A DNA stretch of 64,000 bases, from contig JAJPJK010000009.1 in NCBI GenBank assembly GCA_021324265.1, forward strand, positions 157,892 to 221,891. Reading direction: 5' to 3'. Source of the DNA: Thermoproteota archaeon. Its GTDB lineage: Archaea; Thermoproteota; Thermoprotei; Gearchaeales; Gearchaeaceae. Numbering within the stretch: the first letter of the stretch is position 1; the number at the start of each line of letters is the position of its first letter. Both the position numbers and the translations under genes were made by a program. Of this stretch, positions 32,854-40,866 are shown in pieces. Under the pieces are notes generated by a model. That model searched no databases. It was given only the letters and a program-made list of their open reading frames with translations, and was not told the origin of the DNA.

Positions 32854-33383
32854 TAAGGCTTTGACTCAGCCATTTCAATCAACTTTTCTATTTCATCAAT
32901 TTTCTTTTTTAATTTTTCAATTCTATGGGCTTTATCCTTTACTATCAAAACCTTACCACATCCTTCGACATCACAAACATAATTATTGTTAAGGGCCTCG
33001 GTCTCCGTCATCGTTCTTTGATGCTCTGGGCAGTAGTAAAATGTATTCTCTTCTTCGTACTTTAATCTCATTTTGAATTTGTTCAAAATTACCTTGAGCT
33101 TATCAATCACCACTTTATCGAATTGATCAACCTTGAAAGTTGCATTATAAATATACCAACCAGACTTCTCATCTCTTTCCTTTTTGAAATCGACCAAACC
33201 CAAATTGAAAAGATCATAGAGGATTTTTCTAACGACAGTAACTTTCAGATTACTTTGTTTAGCAAGCCACTCCTCACCAACTTCAGATTTATTCAGCATT
33301 AAGGCCACAACTTGTGCAGCCTCAGGTCTTAGGAGCATAGATATCGTTTTGGTTATGTATTCCTTTTCTTTTTTCGTTACCAT
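32853..33383 (-). CDS. tfe: Transcription factor E alpha (TFE, TFIIE-alpha homologue)
   Basis: 176 residues. N-terminal winged helix (about residues 5-85: V-A-L-M-L-N-K-S-E-V-G-E-E-W-L-A) and C-terminal zinc ribbon with C-P-E-H and C-D-V-E-G-C (about residues 118-145), then a basic coiled tail. TFE stimulates promoter opening with TBP/TFB. Upstream on this strand is mbf1. The stop TAG runs directly into tRNA-Val. Confidence 0.93.
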   Translation of the reverse strand: MVTKKEKEYITKTISMLLRPEAAQVVALMLNKSEVGEEWLAKQSNLKVTVVRKILYDLFNLGLVDFKKERDEKSGWYIYNATFKVDQFDKVVIDKLKVILNKFKMRLKYEEENTFYYCPEHQRTMTETEALNNNYVCDVEGCGKVLIVKDKAHRIEKLKKKIDEIEKLIEMAESKP

Positions 33384-33410
33384 TACTATATTCCTATTTG
33401 AACTTGCTAA

Positions 33411-33878
33411 TCAATCTTCCTTAACTTCTATAACGTCACCTAGCGTAAGACTTGCATCAACTTTCTTTTCAGCAAGTGTTTCTTCAAAGCTTTCTGTTTC
33501 TAGCAAGCTTATCTTCAGAGTCTTCTCAAGCTTTTTAGCCATCTCTATTGTAGGTTTGAGTTTTCCAGCTTCAACCTTCTTTAAGGTCGATAGTTTTTCA
33601 CCAATCAATGAAGCGAGCATATCTTGAGTTATTCCCATGCTTTCCCTCGCTTTTTTTATCTCCCTAGCATAGTCTTCCCTAACTGTATATTCAGGCTCTT
33701 TTCTGACCTGTGGTTTCTTAAGAATTACTTGCTGTTTAACTATGGGTTTCCTCTCTACAGGCTTTACAACAACTTCTTCTCCTATTACTTTGCACTCTTC
33801 ACAGACCTTCAGAATTGCTTTATTGAATCTTATAGTTATAGGTTTTTCAATCTGTTTGCCGCAGATTTCGCAATACAC
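33411..33878 (-). CDS. mbf1: Multiprotein bridging factor 1 (MBF1)
   Basis: 155 residues. N-terminal zinc ribbon C-E-I-C-G...C-E-E-C, then a linker rich in Val/Lys/Pro, then a Cro/C1-type helix-turn-helix (A-R-E-S-M-G-I-T-Q-D-M-L-A-S-L-I-G-E at about residues 78-95). The start is GTG 33878 in GTG-TAT-TGC. Archaeal MBF1 is linked to transcription and translation; its exact role is not settled. Shares a 38-bp divergent gap with the PUA gene. Confidence 0.93.
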   Translation of the reverse strand: MYCEICGKQIEKPITIRFNKAILKVCEECKVIGEEVVVKPVERKPIVKQQVILKKPQVRKEPEYTVREDYAREIKKARESMGITQDMLASLIGEKLSTLKKVEAGKLKPTIEMAKKLEKTLKISLLETESFEETLAEKKVDASLTLGDVIEVKED

Positions 33879-33916
33879 AGCTTAAATCAATATCTCTCTA
33901 TATATCTTTGTTAGCT

Positions 33917-34399
33917 GTGAGCCTCAATCCTTTACTAGCGATCAAAGCACTTGCAGCATACCAATTCGGCATAGAGGTAGCGGAGGCTCTCTTCAAGAAA
34001 GAGATCATGAACTCTCTAAAGCCTAAATTCTCAGGTAAAACAGGTAGGATTAGATATATTTTTTTAAATAATGCGCCTTACTTATCGATCCGAACTTCTG
34101 ATGGCTTTTTAACTCTTAGCATCAAAGCAGCAAGAGAGGTACTTAGTTCTCTAAGTAAATTTGAAAACCTCGTAGTGGTTGATAAAAATGCTGTAAAGAG
34201 CATGCTGGAGAGAAAAGAAGTATTGGCAAAACAGGTTAAGGAGGTTAGCAAGAATTTGAAGGCTGGCTCCGAAGTTATCGTCATAGATGAGGATAGAAAA
34301 ATCATCGCTGTAGGGAGAGCTATACTCAGTGGAAGAGAAATGTTAGAAATTAAAAGAGGCGCGGTTATTAAATTACGTAAAGTGAGCAGATATGTTTAG
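33917..34399 (+). CDS. PUA-domain RNA-binding protein
   Basis: About 160 residues from GTG 33917 (TTG 33908 is an alternative). The C-terminal half carries a PUA domain: L-K-A-G-S-E-V-I-V-I-D-E-D and A-V-G-R-A-I-L-S-G-R-E-M. The N-terminal half (A-A-Y-Q-F-G-I-E-V-A-E-A-L-F) is unassigned. Proteins of this type are often encoded next to archaeal NAC, as here (8-nt overlap). An RNA-binding role in translation or RNA modification is inferred. Confidence 0.82.
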   Translation: MSLNPLLAIKALAAYQFGIEVAEALFKKEIMNSLKPKFSGKTGRIRYIFLNNAPYLSIRTSDGFLTLSIKAAREVLSSLSKFENLVVVDKNAVKSMLERKEVLAKQVKEVSKNLKAGSEVIVIDEDRKIIAVGRAILSGREMLEIKRGAVIKLRKVSRYV

Positions 34400-34757
34400 A
34401 AGGGGGATGAATAGGGAGACGATGAGGATGCTTCAAAGAATGGGCGTAAGTTTTGAAAATCTCGAGGGTGTAGAGGAGGTTGTTTTGAAAATGAAGGATA
34501 AATCAATTATATTGAAGAATCCTGAAGTCGTTGTTGCGAATGTAAGCGGCCAGAAGCTCTATCAAATCGTATCAGCTCAGGAAGTTGAGGAAAAAGCCGA
34601 GACCAAGATTGAGTCAAGCTATGTCCCCGGTGAGGAAGACATCTCAATAGTAATGCAACAAGCCAACGCTACTAGGGAGGAAGCTATTAATGCACTCAAA
34701 GAAACTGATGGCGATATCGCTTCAGCTATAATTTTAATAAAGGCCAGAAAAGGGTGA
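34392..34757 (+). CDS. nac: Nascent polypeptide-associated complex protein (alpha-NAC)
   Basis: 121 residues. NAC domain (about residues 20-75) with V-S-F-E-N-L-E-G-V-E-E-V and the C-terminal UBA domain (D-I-S-I-V-M-Q-Q-A-N-A-T-R-E-E-A). It binds nascent chains at the ribosome exit as a homodimer in archaea. Its stop overlaps the GTG start of cgi121. Confidence 0.95.
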   Translation: MFRRGMNRETMRMLQRMGVSFENLEGVEEVVLKMKDKSIILKNPEVVVANVSGQKLYQIVSAQEVEEKAETKIESSYVPGEEDISIVMQQANATREEAINALKETDGDIASAIILIKARKG

Positions 34758-35278
34758 AACTTAAGGCTCTAAAGGATTTCAATGCATGGATAGGTTATTC
34801 AGGATTTGAGATACGCTACTCTAGATCTAAACAGCTATTGGATCATGTGATGAATTCAAAAATGCAACTCGCCCAAGCCGTGGATGCCACTAAAATATGC
34901 TGTAGTACGCAAATAGAAATTGCAGTCATGAGGACTTATAGAGCCTTTAAAATGGGAAGAAATATAGCCAAAAATATGTCTATGGAGCTTTTGCTCAGGC
35001 TTAGTGGTAAGAGGCAAATCCATGAAGCTCTTAACTTATTGGGTTTAAAAGAAAGCTCTAAATATGTAGCTCTAATTTGTGCCGATAGTGATCAGGGATC
35101 TCTAGAGGACTTTATCAGGAAAACATTATCCGAGTTTGCAATCAGAGAAGATGAAACTCTAATAGAAGTATATGATAAATCAAAGGAAGAAGTACTAAAG
35201 CTAACTTACGATCTCAAAACGCAAGATATCATCAAAGAAGTCTTGATGAAGATCGCTTATTTAGAAATATTGAGCTAG
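34754..35278 (+). CDS. cgi121: KEOPS complex subunit Cgi121
   Basis: 174 residues, GTG start overlapping the nac stop. I-E-I-A-V-M-R-T-Y-R-A-F-K and L-R-L-S-G-K-R-Q-I-H-E-A-L match Cgi121, which brings tRNA to the KEOPS complex for t6A37 synthesis. It converges with the THUMP gene with interlocked stops (CTAG at 35275-35278). Confidence 0.88.
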   Translation: MKLKALKDFNAWIGYSGFEIRYSRSKQLLDHVMNSKMQLAQAVDATKICCSTQIEIAVMRTYRAFKMGRNIAKNMSMELLLRLSGKRQIHEALNLLGLKESSKYVALICADSDQGSLEDFIRKTLSEFAIREDETLIEVYDKSKEEVLKLTYDLKTQDIIKEVLMKIAYLEILS

Positions 35279-35826
35279 TCTAAATTTACTTCTTTACCCA
35301 GCAACTTGGAGATCGCTTCCTTCTTTATTTTGTGTAAAGCGAATATTTGGTCATTTTTTATAACAGATACTCCTGCAATCTCCTTTATCACCTCTATTAG
35401 TATCATATAGTCGTAATTTTTCAAATCTACCTTGCCTCTCACCTTCTCAGCTATTCGAGATATCAATTTCATGCTAGATAAATCAGAATTCCTTTTGCTC
35501 ACACTTATCCTGTAACGATCTTCTTCTTTTATCTTATATACAAGTGAAAGTGCAGCATTAACGATAGAATCTTCATGGGCATCAACAATTGCCTCTAAAG
35601 GTATTGCTCTCAAAATATACTTAATGCTCCATGGATTTTCTCTAGCAAAATCTATAAGACTCTCCACAGCATCTATAGGATTGAAGTTGATCTTTATCAA
35701 CACAATGCCTGGCATGTTCGTATCTAGAACATCGAAATCGCCGTAACTGTTGAGAATGGTCCATGCTTCTTGTATGCAATCATCTTCTCTAAATCTGTAA
35801 GTGGTGAGAATAATTCCCTTATCCAT
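35275..35826 (-). CDS. THUMP-domain protein, Tan1-like
   Basis: 183 residues. The C-terminal half (V-R-G-K-V-D-L-K-N-Y-D-Y-M-I-L-I-E-V-I) is a THUMP RNA-binding domain; the N-terminal part resembles Tan1, the tRNA-binding cofactor of cytidine acetylation. No catalytic domain is present. Start overlaps the upstream hypothetical gene by 8 nt. Confidence 0.8.
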   Translation of the reverse strand: MDKGIILTTYRFREDDCIQEAWTILNSYGDFDVLDTNMPGIVLIKINFNPIDAVESLIDFARENPWSIKYILRAIPLEAIVDAHEDSIVNAALSLVYKIKEEDRYRISVSKRNSDLSSMKLISRIAEKVRGKVDLKNYDYMILIEVIKEIAGVSVIKNDQIFALHKIKKEAISKLLGKEVNLD

Positions 35827-36133
35827 GTTTTAGGAAGAGGATTAAGTGTTCATCTTTATATTTTTTCAAGATGTTCTCTTTCTTTCTGAATCTGGTCTTC
35901 ATTGAATAGAGTTCTCCTCTATATACTTTTTTTAAAACCTTGATAACTTGGGATTTTGTGATTGTACTTCTCGATCCTATCCTTTTAAGCTTTCTGTGAA
36001 TCCTTTTCGTAGAAATCAAATAATAAGAATTTTCATGCTCTATAATAGCCTTGAATTCTTCCCAATTCTCAATAGCTCTAAAGATTCCCTTAAGATTTTT
36101 CTCATCGACATAGTTGATCCAAATCAAGATCAT
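35819..36133 (-). CDS. Hypothetical basic protein
   Basis: 104 residues, not recognised. Composition: hydrophobic N-terminus (M-I-L-I-W-I-N-Y-V), then Lys/Arg-rich helices (I-H-R-K-L-K-R-I-G-S-R and M-K-T-R-F-R-K-K). Basic character and co-transcription with a THUMP protein (8-nt overlap) suggest RNA binding. A shared AT-rich box lies 15-30 bases upstream. Confidence 0.65.
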   Translation of the reverse strand: MILIWINYVDEKNLKGIFRAIENWEEFKAIIEHENSYYLISTKRIHRKLKRIGSRSTITKSQVIKVLKKVYRGELYSMKTRFRKKENILKKYKDEHLILFLKHG

Positions 36134-36151
36134 GCATCTTATAACACAATA

Positions 36152-36160
36152 TTTTTAAAT
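36152..36160. promoter_or_regulatory. Bidirectional TATA-like box
   Basis: TTTTTAAAT sits 25 bases before ATG 36181 on the + strand and about 23 bases before ATG 36133 on the minus strand, suitable for leaderless transcription both ways. Confidence 0.5.
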
Positions 36161-36180
36161 AAGATGTGTGAATAAGAGTT

Positions 36181-36258
36181 ATGGCTGAAGAAGAGGAGCT
36201 TGAGGAATTCGAGGAATTCGAGGAGTTCGAAGAGCTTGAGGAATTCGAGGAATTTTAA
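36181..36258 (+). CDS. 25-residue acidic Glu/Phe repeat peptide
   Basis: An ATG frame of 25 codons made almost only of Glu, Phe and Leu: M-A-E-E-E-E-L followed by repeated E-E-F units and a TAA stop. The DNA is a short tandem repeat of GAGGAATTC-like units. A TATA box 25 bases upstream places the transcript start at or next to the ATG. No family recognised; the acidic-aromatic pattern resembles partner-binding tails of larger proteins. Confidence 0.55.
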   Translation: MAEEEELEEFEEFEEFEELEEFEEF

Positions 36259-36300
36259 ATTCGATGGCTTTTTAAGGAAGTTATTGTATTAAATTTTTGC

Positions 36301-36555
36301 ATGGAGTTTTGCCCTAAGTGCAATAACCTTATGGTTCCTAAAAAGACAAAGAAAGGTATAAAGCTCGTTTGTACGAATTGTGGCTATTCGAAAACTGCAA
36401 AGAAAGTCGATATCAAGCTCATTACGAAATCTACTAATAAGAAGAGTAAGGAGATAGCAATTACTACTCCAGAAGAGGTAAAGGCAAGGGAAGAAGAGAA
36501 GTTGATGCTTGAAGAACTGTACAAAGATTCGCTGGAATACTTCGAGACTGATTAG
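36301..36555 (+). CDS. Zinc-ribbon protein related to the N-terminal half of TFS/RpoM
   Basis: 84 residues. N-terminal ribbon F-C-P-K-C-N-N-L-M and C-T-N-C-G-Y match the first domain of TFS, encoded complete at 45.9 kb, including a shared K-K-S-K-E-I linker. The second ribbon with the catalytic Asp-Glu is absent, replaced by an acidic tail (E-E-K-L-M-L-E-E-L-Y). So it probably binds RNA polymerase or another partner but cannot stimulate transcript cleavage. Its stop overlaps the GTG start of ABCE1. Confidence 0.78.
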   Translation: MEFCPKCNNLMVPKKTKKGIKLVCTNCGYSKTAKKVDIKLITKSTNKKSKEIAITTPEEVKAREEEKLMLEELYKDSLEYFETD

Positions 36556-38348
36556 TGTCGGTAAGGATAGCTATAGTTGATAGGGATTATTGTAAATCAG
36601 ACAAATGTAACTTTGAATGTAATCGTTTTTGCCCAATAGTAAGAGCTGGAAGGGAAATTGTATGGCTTGATGAAGAAGGGAAAGCGGTAATAGATGAGCA
36701 AGGCTGTATTGGGTGCGGTATTTGTGTTGAGAAATGCCCCTTCCATGCGATAGAAATAATAAATCTTGCAAGCGAACCTAACGTACCATGTATACACCAA
36801 TATGGCGTAAATACCTTTAGGCTCTACGGGCTTCCAATTTTAAGATATGGTAAGGCATCTGGCATAGTAGGCATGAATGGAGCAGGAAAATCCACTGCAA
36901 TTAACATTTTATCTGGTAAAATTTACCCCAATCTAGGTCAGCTCGATACTAAGCCTGAGCCCGAAGACATCATCAAAAAGTTCAAGGGTAGCGAGTTGCA
37001 GCGTTATCTAAAAGATCTTTATGACAAGAAAATAAGGATATCCCTCAAACCTCAGGATATCCATGAGATACCTCTTGTGCTTAAAGGATATGTAAAGGAT
37101 TTGATCAAATTCGTTGAAGACAAGGATCTTTTTGATGTAGCAAGCGAAATGCTAGAAATTAAGAGCTTCATCGATAAAAAGATCGAAGAGCTCAGCGGAG
37201 GTGAGCTGCAGAGATTTGCGATCGGTTTTGCAATATCGAAGAATGCAGATGTTTATTTCTTAGACGAACCATGCAGCTATTTAGATGTTTATCAAAGATT
37301 GAGATTAGCTAAACTTCTGGATTTCCTTTTGGATAAAGGTAAAACTATACTTTTAGTAGAGCACGACTTTTCCATCATAGATTATCTATGCGACACTGTC
37401 TCCTTAATATATGGTAAGCCTAAAGTTTATGGTATTGTTTCTCTGCCATACTCCACGAATGCTGGTATAAACGCTTATTTCGAGGGCTTTTTACCCCATG
37501 AAAATGTAAGAATAAGGAAAAATCCAATAAAGTTTTACATGAAAAGCCTTGAAAGGGGGGAGTTCAGCCCTTATAAATATCTATTTTGGACTGATCTCAT
37601 GATAAAATTAGGCGATTTTGAGCTTGAGGTTCAAGAAGGAAGTGCTAATAAAGGCGAGGTTTTGGGGATTGTAGGTCCTAATGCAATAGGTAAAACGACT
37701 TTCATAAAATCGCTTGTGGGTGAGATCAAGGAATATCGTGGTAACATCTATGCAATTGAGCAAAGCAATAAGATGAGCTACAAACCGCAAGTCTTTAGCT
37801 TCGAAAATGAAGATTTGAGCGTGAAGGAATATCTTCAATTAATCAATAGTGAGTATTCAAAAAATGAATGGATAAATGAGGAGATAATCCAGCCTTTGAG
37901 GATTGATCAAATATATGAACGTAAAATAAATGAACTGAGCGGTGGCGAAAGGCAAGCTTTGATGGTAGCATCTTGCTTGCTGAGGGAAGCTGATATTTAT
38001 GTTTTCGATGAACCCAGCGCTTTCTTAGATGTAGAGCAGAGGTTAGCTCTTGCAAAGCTTTTGAAGAAATATGCTCAAACCTTTAGGAAGCTTGTAATCG
38101 TTGTAGAGCACGACCTTTTAATTCATGATTTCACAGCAGATTCCATCATGGTCTTCAAAGGCATGCCTGGCAAAAAGGGCATTGCGCTCAAACCAATGCC
38201 TCTAAAAGAGGGTTTCAATTCCTTCTTAAAGGACGTAGATATAACCTTCAGAAGGGATAAGCGAACCAATAGGCCTAGGATAAATAAGCCTGGCTCCAGC
38301 TTGGATCGCTACCAAAAAGAAATTGGAGAGTATTACTATCTAGAATAG
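36555..38348 (+). CDS. ABCE1 (Rli1) ribosome recycling ATPase
   Basis: 597 residues, GTG start. Two N-terminal [4Fe-4S] sites (C-K-S-D-K-C...C and C-I-G-C-G-I-C-V-E-K-C-P). Two ABC domains: Walker A G-M-N-G-A-G-K-S-T and G-P-N-A-I-G-K-T-T, signatures L-S-G-G-E-L-Q-R and L-S-G-G-E-R-Q-A, Walker B Y-F-L-D-E-P and Y-V-F-D-E-P. It splits ribosomes after termination or pelota-dependent rescue (pelA at 27.5 kb). Confidence 0.97.
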   Translation: MSVRIAIVDRDYCKSDKCNFECNRFCPIVRAGREIVWLDEEGKAVIDEQGCIGCGICVEKCPFHAIEIINLASEPNVPCIHQYGVNTFRLYGLPILRYGKASGIVGMNGAGKSTAINILSGKIYPNLGQLDTKPEPEDIIKKFKGSELQRYLKDLYDKKIRISLKPQDIHEIPLVLKGYVKDLIKFVEDKDLFDVASEMLEIKSFIDKKIEELSGGELQRFAIGFAISKNADVYFLDEPCSYLDVYQRLRLAKLLDFLLDKGKTILLVEHDFSIIDYLCDTVSLIYGKPKVYGIVSLPYSTNAGINAYFEGFLPHENVRIRKNPIKFYMKSLERGEFSPYKYLFWTDLMIKLGDFELEVQEGSANKGEVLGIVGPNAIGKTTFIKSLVGEIKEYRGNIYAIEQSNKMSYKPQVFSFENEDLSVKEYLQLINSEYSKNEWINEEIIQPLRIDQIYERKINELSGGERQALMVASCLLREADIYVFDEPSAFLDVEQRLALAKLLKKYAQTFRKLVIVVEHDLLIHDFTADSIMVFKGMPGKKGIALKPMPLKEGFNSFLKDVDITFRRDKRTNRPRINKPGSSLDRYQKEIGEYYYLE

Positions 38349-38378
38349 GCTTAAATCTATTGTTTCCCTTAGAATCCT

Positions 38379-39482
38379 ATGACTAAAGTAACTGTATCTT
38401 TAATTAAGGCAGATGTCGGTTCTCTTGCAGGCCATCATAAGGTTATTCCTGAACAAATTGAAACAGCGAAGCAACTATTAACGAAGGCAAAGCAGAGTGG
38501 CCAAATTATAGACTTCTTCGTCTTTAATGCAGGCGATGATCTAGAGCTTTTGATGACTCATAATAGAGGTGTTGATAATCCTGACATTCATGGTTTAGCT
38601 TGGAATGTATTTAAGGAGGTGACTGAAAAAGTTTCAAATAAGTATAAACTATATGCTGCTGGACAGGATTTGCTTTCAGAAGCTTTCTCAGGGAACATAA
38701 AAGGCTTAGGTCCTATGGCTGCTGAAATGGAAATAGATGAACGTCCTAGTGAGCCCATAATAGCATTCGCTGCAGATAAGACTGAGCCTGGTGCATGTAA
38801 CTTACCTTTGTATAGAGTCTTCGCAGATCCTTTTTGTACACCGGGCCTTGTTATAGATCCTTCCATGCATGAAGGTTTCATATTTGAAGTGATGGATCTC
38901 ATGGAAAACAAAATAATTTCTCTTAGAACTCCTGAAGAATCCTATGATCTACTCGCTCTAATAGGTACTCCTGGGAGATTTGTAATATCGCGCGTATTGA
39001 GAAAGGATGGTTTGCTAGCAGCAGTTGCAAGTACGAGCAGATTATCATTAATCGCAGGAAGATATGTAGGAAAGGATGACCCTGTATGTCTTGTTAGGGC
39101 TCAGAGAGGCTTACCTGCTGTCGGAGAATATCTAGAAGCATTTTCATATCCTTATCTCGTTGCAGGATGGATGCGCGGGAGCCATATAGGTCCCATGATG
39201 CCTGTTTCTTTAAAGGATTCAAGGGTTAGCAGATTCGATGGTCCTCCAAGAGTTGTAGCCTTGGGCTTCCAAGTCTATAATGGCAATCTTTTAGGTCCTG
39301 CAGATCTTTTCGATGATGTGGCATTCGATACTGTTAGGCAGAAGGCACAGGAAATAGCTGAATATGTAAGAAGGCATGGTCCTTTCATGCCCCATCGTCT
39401 TGGGCCTGAGGAGATGGAGTACACGACGCTACCTCAAGTACTGAAGAAACTCGAGAAACGCTTCGCTGAAGTTAAAGCTTGA
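38379..39482 (+). CDS. fbp: Fructose-1,6-bisphosphate aldolase/phosphatase (type V FBPase)
   Basis: 367 residues, the archaeal bifunctional gluconeogenic enzyme. N-terminal K-A-D-V-G-S-L-A-G-H-H metal site, F-N-A-G-D-D-L-E-L second metal site, and conserved C-terminal F-M-P-H-R-L-G-P-E-E-M-E-Y. A TATA-like GGCTTAAATC lies about 27 bases upstream. It overlaps tpiA by 4 nt; the two enzymes act in sequence from triose phosphate to fructose 6-phosphate. Confidence 0.96.
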   Translation: MTKVTVSLIKADVGSLAGHHKVIPEQIETAKQLLTKAKQSGQIIDFFVFNAGDDLELLMTHNRGVDNPDIHGLAWNVFKEVTEKVSNKYKLYAAGQDLLSEAFSGNIKGLGPMAAEMEIDERPSEPIIAFAADKTEPGACNLPLYRVFADPFCTPGLVIDPSMHEGFIFEVMDLMENKIISLRTPEESYDLLALIGTPGRFVISRVLRKDGLLAAVASTSRLSLIAGRYVGKDDPVCLVRAQRGLPAVGEYLEAFSYPYLVAGWMRGSHIGPMMPVSLKDSRVSRFDGPPRVVALGFQVYNGNLLGPADLFDDVAFDTVRQKAQEIAEYVRRHGPFMPHRLGPEEMEYTTLPQVLKKLEKRFAEVKA

Positions 39483-40165
39483 CACTTTTGCTGAATTTCC
39501 CTCTTTTTCTCATAAATCTGAAATGTTATGAAGAGGCACTGGGAGAAGGTGCTATAAAAATAGCTTTATCGGCAAAAAAAGTATCGCATGAATATGGCAT
39601 AGACATCGCCATTTCGCCTGTTCATACAGATCTTGCTTCTATCTCAAGATATGGTATAAAAACGTTTGCTCAGGCTGCAGATCCTGTAGATCCAGGCAGT
39701 CATACAGGCCATGTTCCGCTCGAGGCAATAAAGATTGCAGGTGCTATAGGCGTAATAATTAATCATTCAGAAAAAAAACTAAGTATCGATGCCATTAGCT
39801 TTCTTTTAAATAAATGTAGGAAGCTCAATCTCATATCTTTGGTTTGTGGAGCAAGCGTAGAAGAATGTGTAAAGATTGCTAGCCTAAAACCTGATATAAT
39901 CGCCATAGAACCACCTGAGCTCATAGGTACTGGAAGATCAGTATCTAAGTACAGGCCTGAAAGCGTTTATCGAACAGTCAAGGAGGTTAAGTCAATAGAT
40001 AAAAGCATAAAGGTGCTTTGTGGGGCAGGAATTACTGACGGCGATGACGTAAAAGAAGCGCTCAGGCTTGGCGCTGAAGGAATACTAGTTGCTTCAAGTA
40101 TAGTAAAGGCAAAGGATCAGGAAATGAAGATAAGAGAGCTCGCAATGTCTATGAGAAGATCATGA
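39479..40165 (+). CDS. tpiA: Triosephosphate isomerase, archaeal type
   Basis: 228 residues, short tetrameric archaeal form. N-L-K (catalytic Lys) near the N-terminus, I-N-H-S-E (catalytic His), I-E-P-P-E-L-I-G-T-G (catalytic Glu and loop 6) and the phosphate-binding C-G-A-G-I-T-D. TTG start overlapping the fbp stop. Supplies dihydroxyacetone phosphate and glyceraldehyde 3-phosphate to Fbp. Confidence 0.95.
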   Translation: MTLLLNFPLFLINLKCYEEALGEGAIKIALSAKKVSHEYGIDIAISPVHTDLASISRYGIKTFAQAADPVDPGSHTGHVPLEAIKIAGAIGVIINHSEKKLSIDAISFLLNKCRKLNLISLVCGASVEECVKIASLKPDIIAIEPPELIGTGRSVSKYRPESVYRTVKEVKSIDKSIKVLCGAGITDGDDVKEALRLGAEGILVASSIVKAKDQEMKIRELAMSMRRS

Positions 40166-40866
40166 CCATTTTTAGAATAGGGACAAGCGGGTATAACTAT
40201 TTTTGGAATGAAGGCAAACCTTCTCAATTCAAGTGGTATCTAAATCAAGGTTTCAATACTGTTGAAATCAACGCCACCTTCTATTCTTTTCCTTACAAGA
40301 GCTGGATAAAGAGCTGGGCTTCTGCACCAGATTACTTTGATTTTTCTATAAAGGTCAATCGAGTCATAACTCATTATGCAAAACTAAGCGAAAAGGCAAT
40401 AGATACTTTCAAAAAATTCTCTGCCCTATTCAAGGAAATGGAGGAAAAGATAGCATTCTGGTTATTTCAAATGCCTCCAACTTTCGAATTCAGTGAAGAG
40501 AACTTATCTAGGATAAAAAATTTTTTTTCGAATATACATCAAAACTCCGTCATAGAATTCAGAGATCCTTCGTGGTGGAGGAATGAGGTTTATGAAGTCT
40601 TGAAGGATTTAGATGTTATTTTTTGCTCAGTTGATGCTCCTGAATTGCCTCGCGATATTTTAGAAACGAATGGTAAAATTTATCTTAGACTGCATGGTAG
40701 AGAGGACTGGTATAACTATGAATACTCCACTAAGGAGCTTGATGAGATGATAGATACGATATCCAAGATGAAAGCATCTAGCTGTTATATTTATCTGAAT
40801 AATAATCATGGTATGTTACCGAATGGAAGGTATTTGCTAAATAGACTTCTAAAAAAAGTAATTTAG
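40162..40866 (+). CDS. DUF72 family protein
   Basis: 234 residues with G-T-S-G-Y-N-Y-F-W and F-N-T-V-E-I-N-A-T-F-Y near the N-terminus, then F-R-D-P-S-W-W and Y-L-R-L-H-G-R, the DUF72 pattern of a TIM-barrel-like fold. Biochemical role unknown. 4-nt overlap with tpiA; convergent interlocked stops with the PAC2 gene (TTAG). Confidence 0.87.
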   Translation: MTIFRIGTSGYNYFWNEGKPSQFKWYLNQGFNTVEINATFYSFPYKSWIKSWASAPDYFDFSIKVNRVITHYAKLSEKAIDTFKKFSALFKEMEEKIAFWLFQMPPTFEFSEENLSRIKNFFSNIHQNSVIEFRDPSWWRNEVYEVLKDLDVIFCSVDAPELPRDILETNGKIYLRLHGREDWYNYEYSTKELDEMIDTISKMKASSCYIYLNNNHGMLPNGRYLLNRLLKKVI

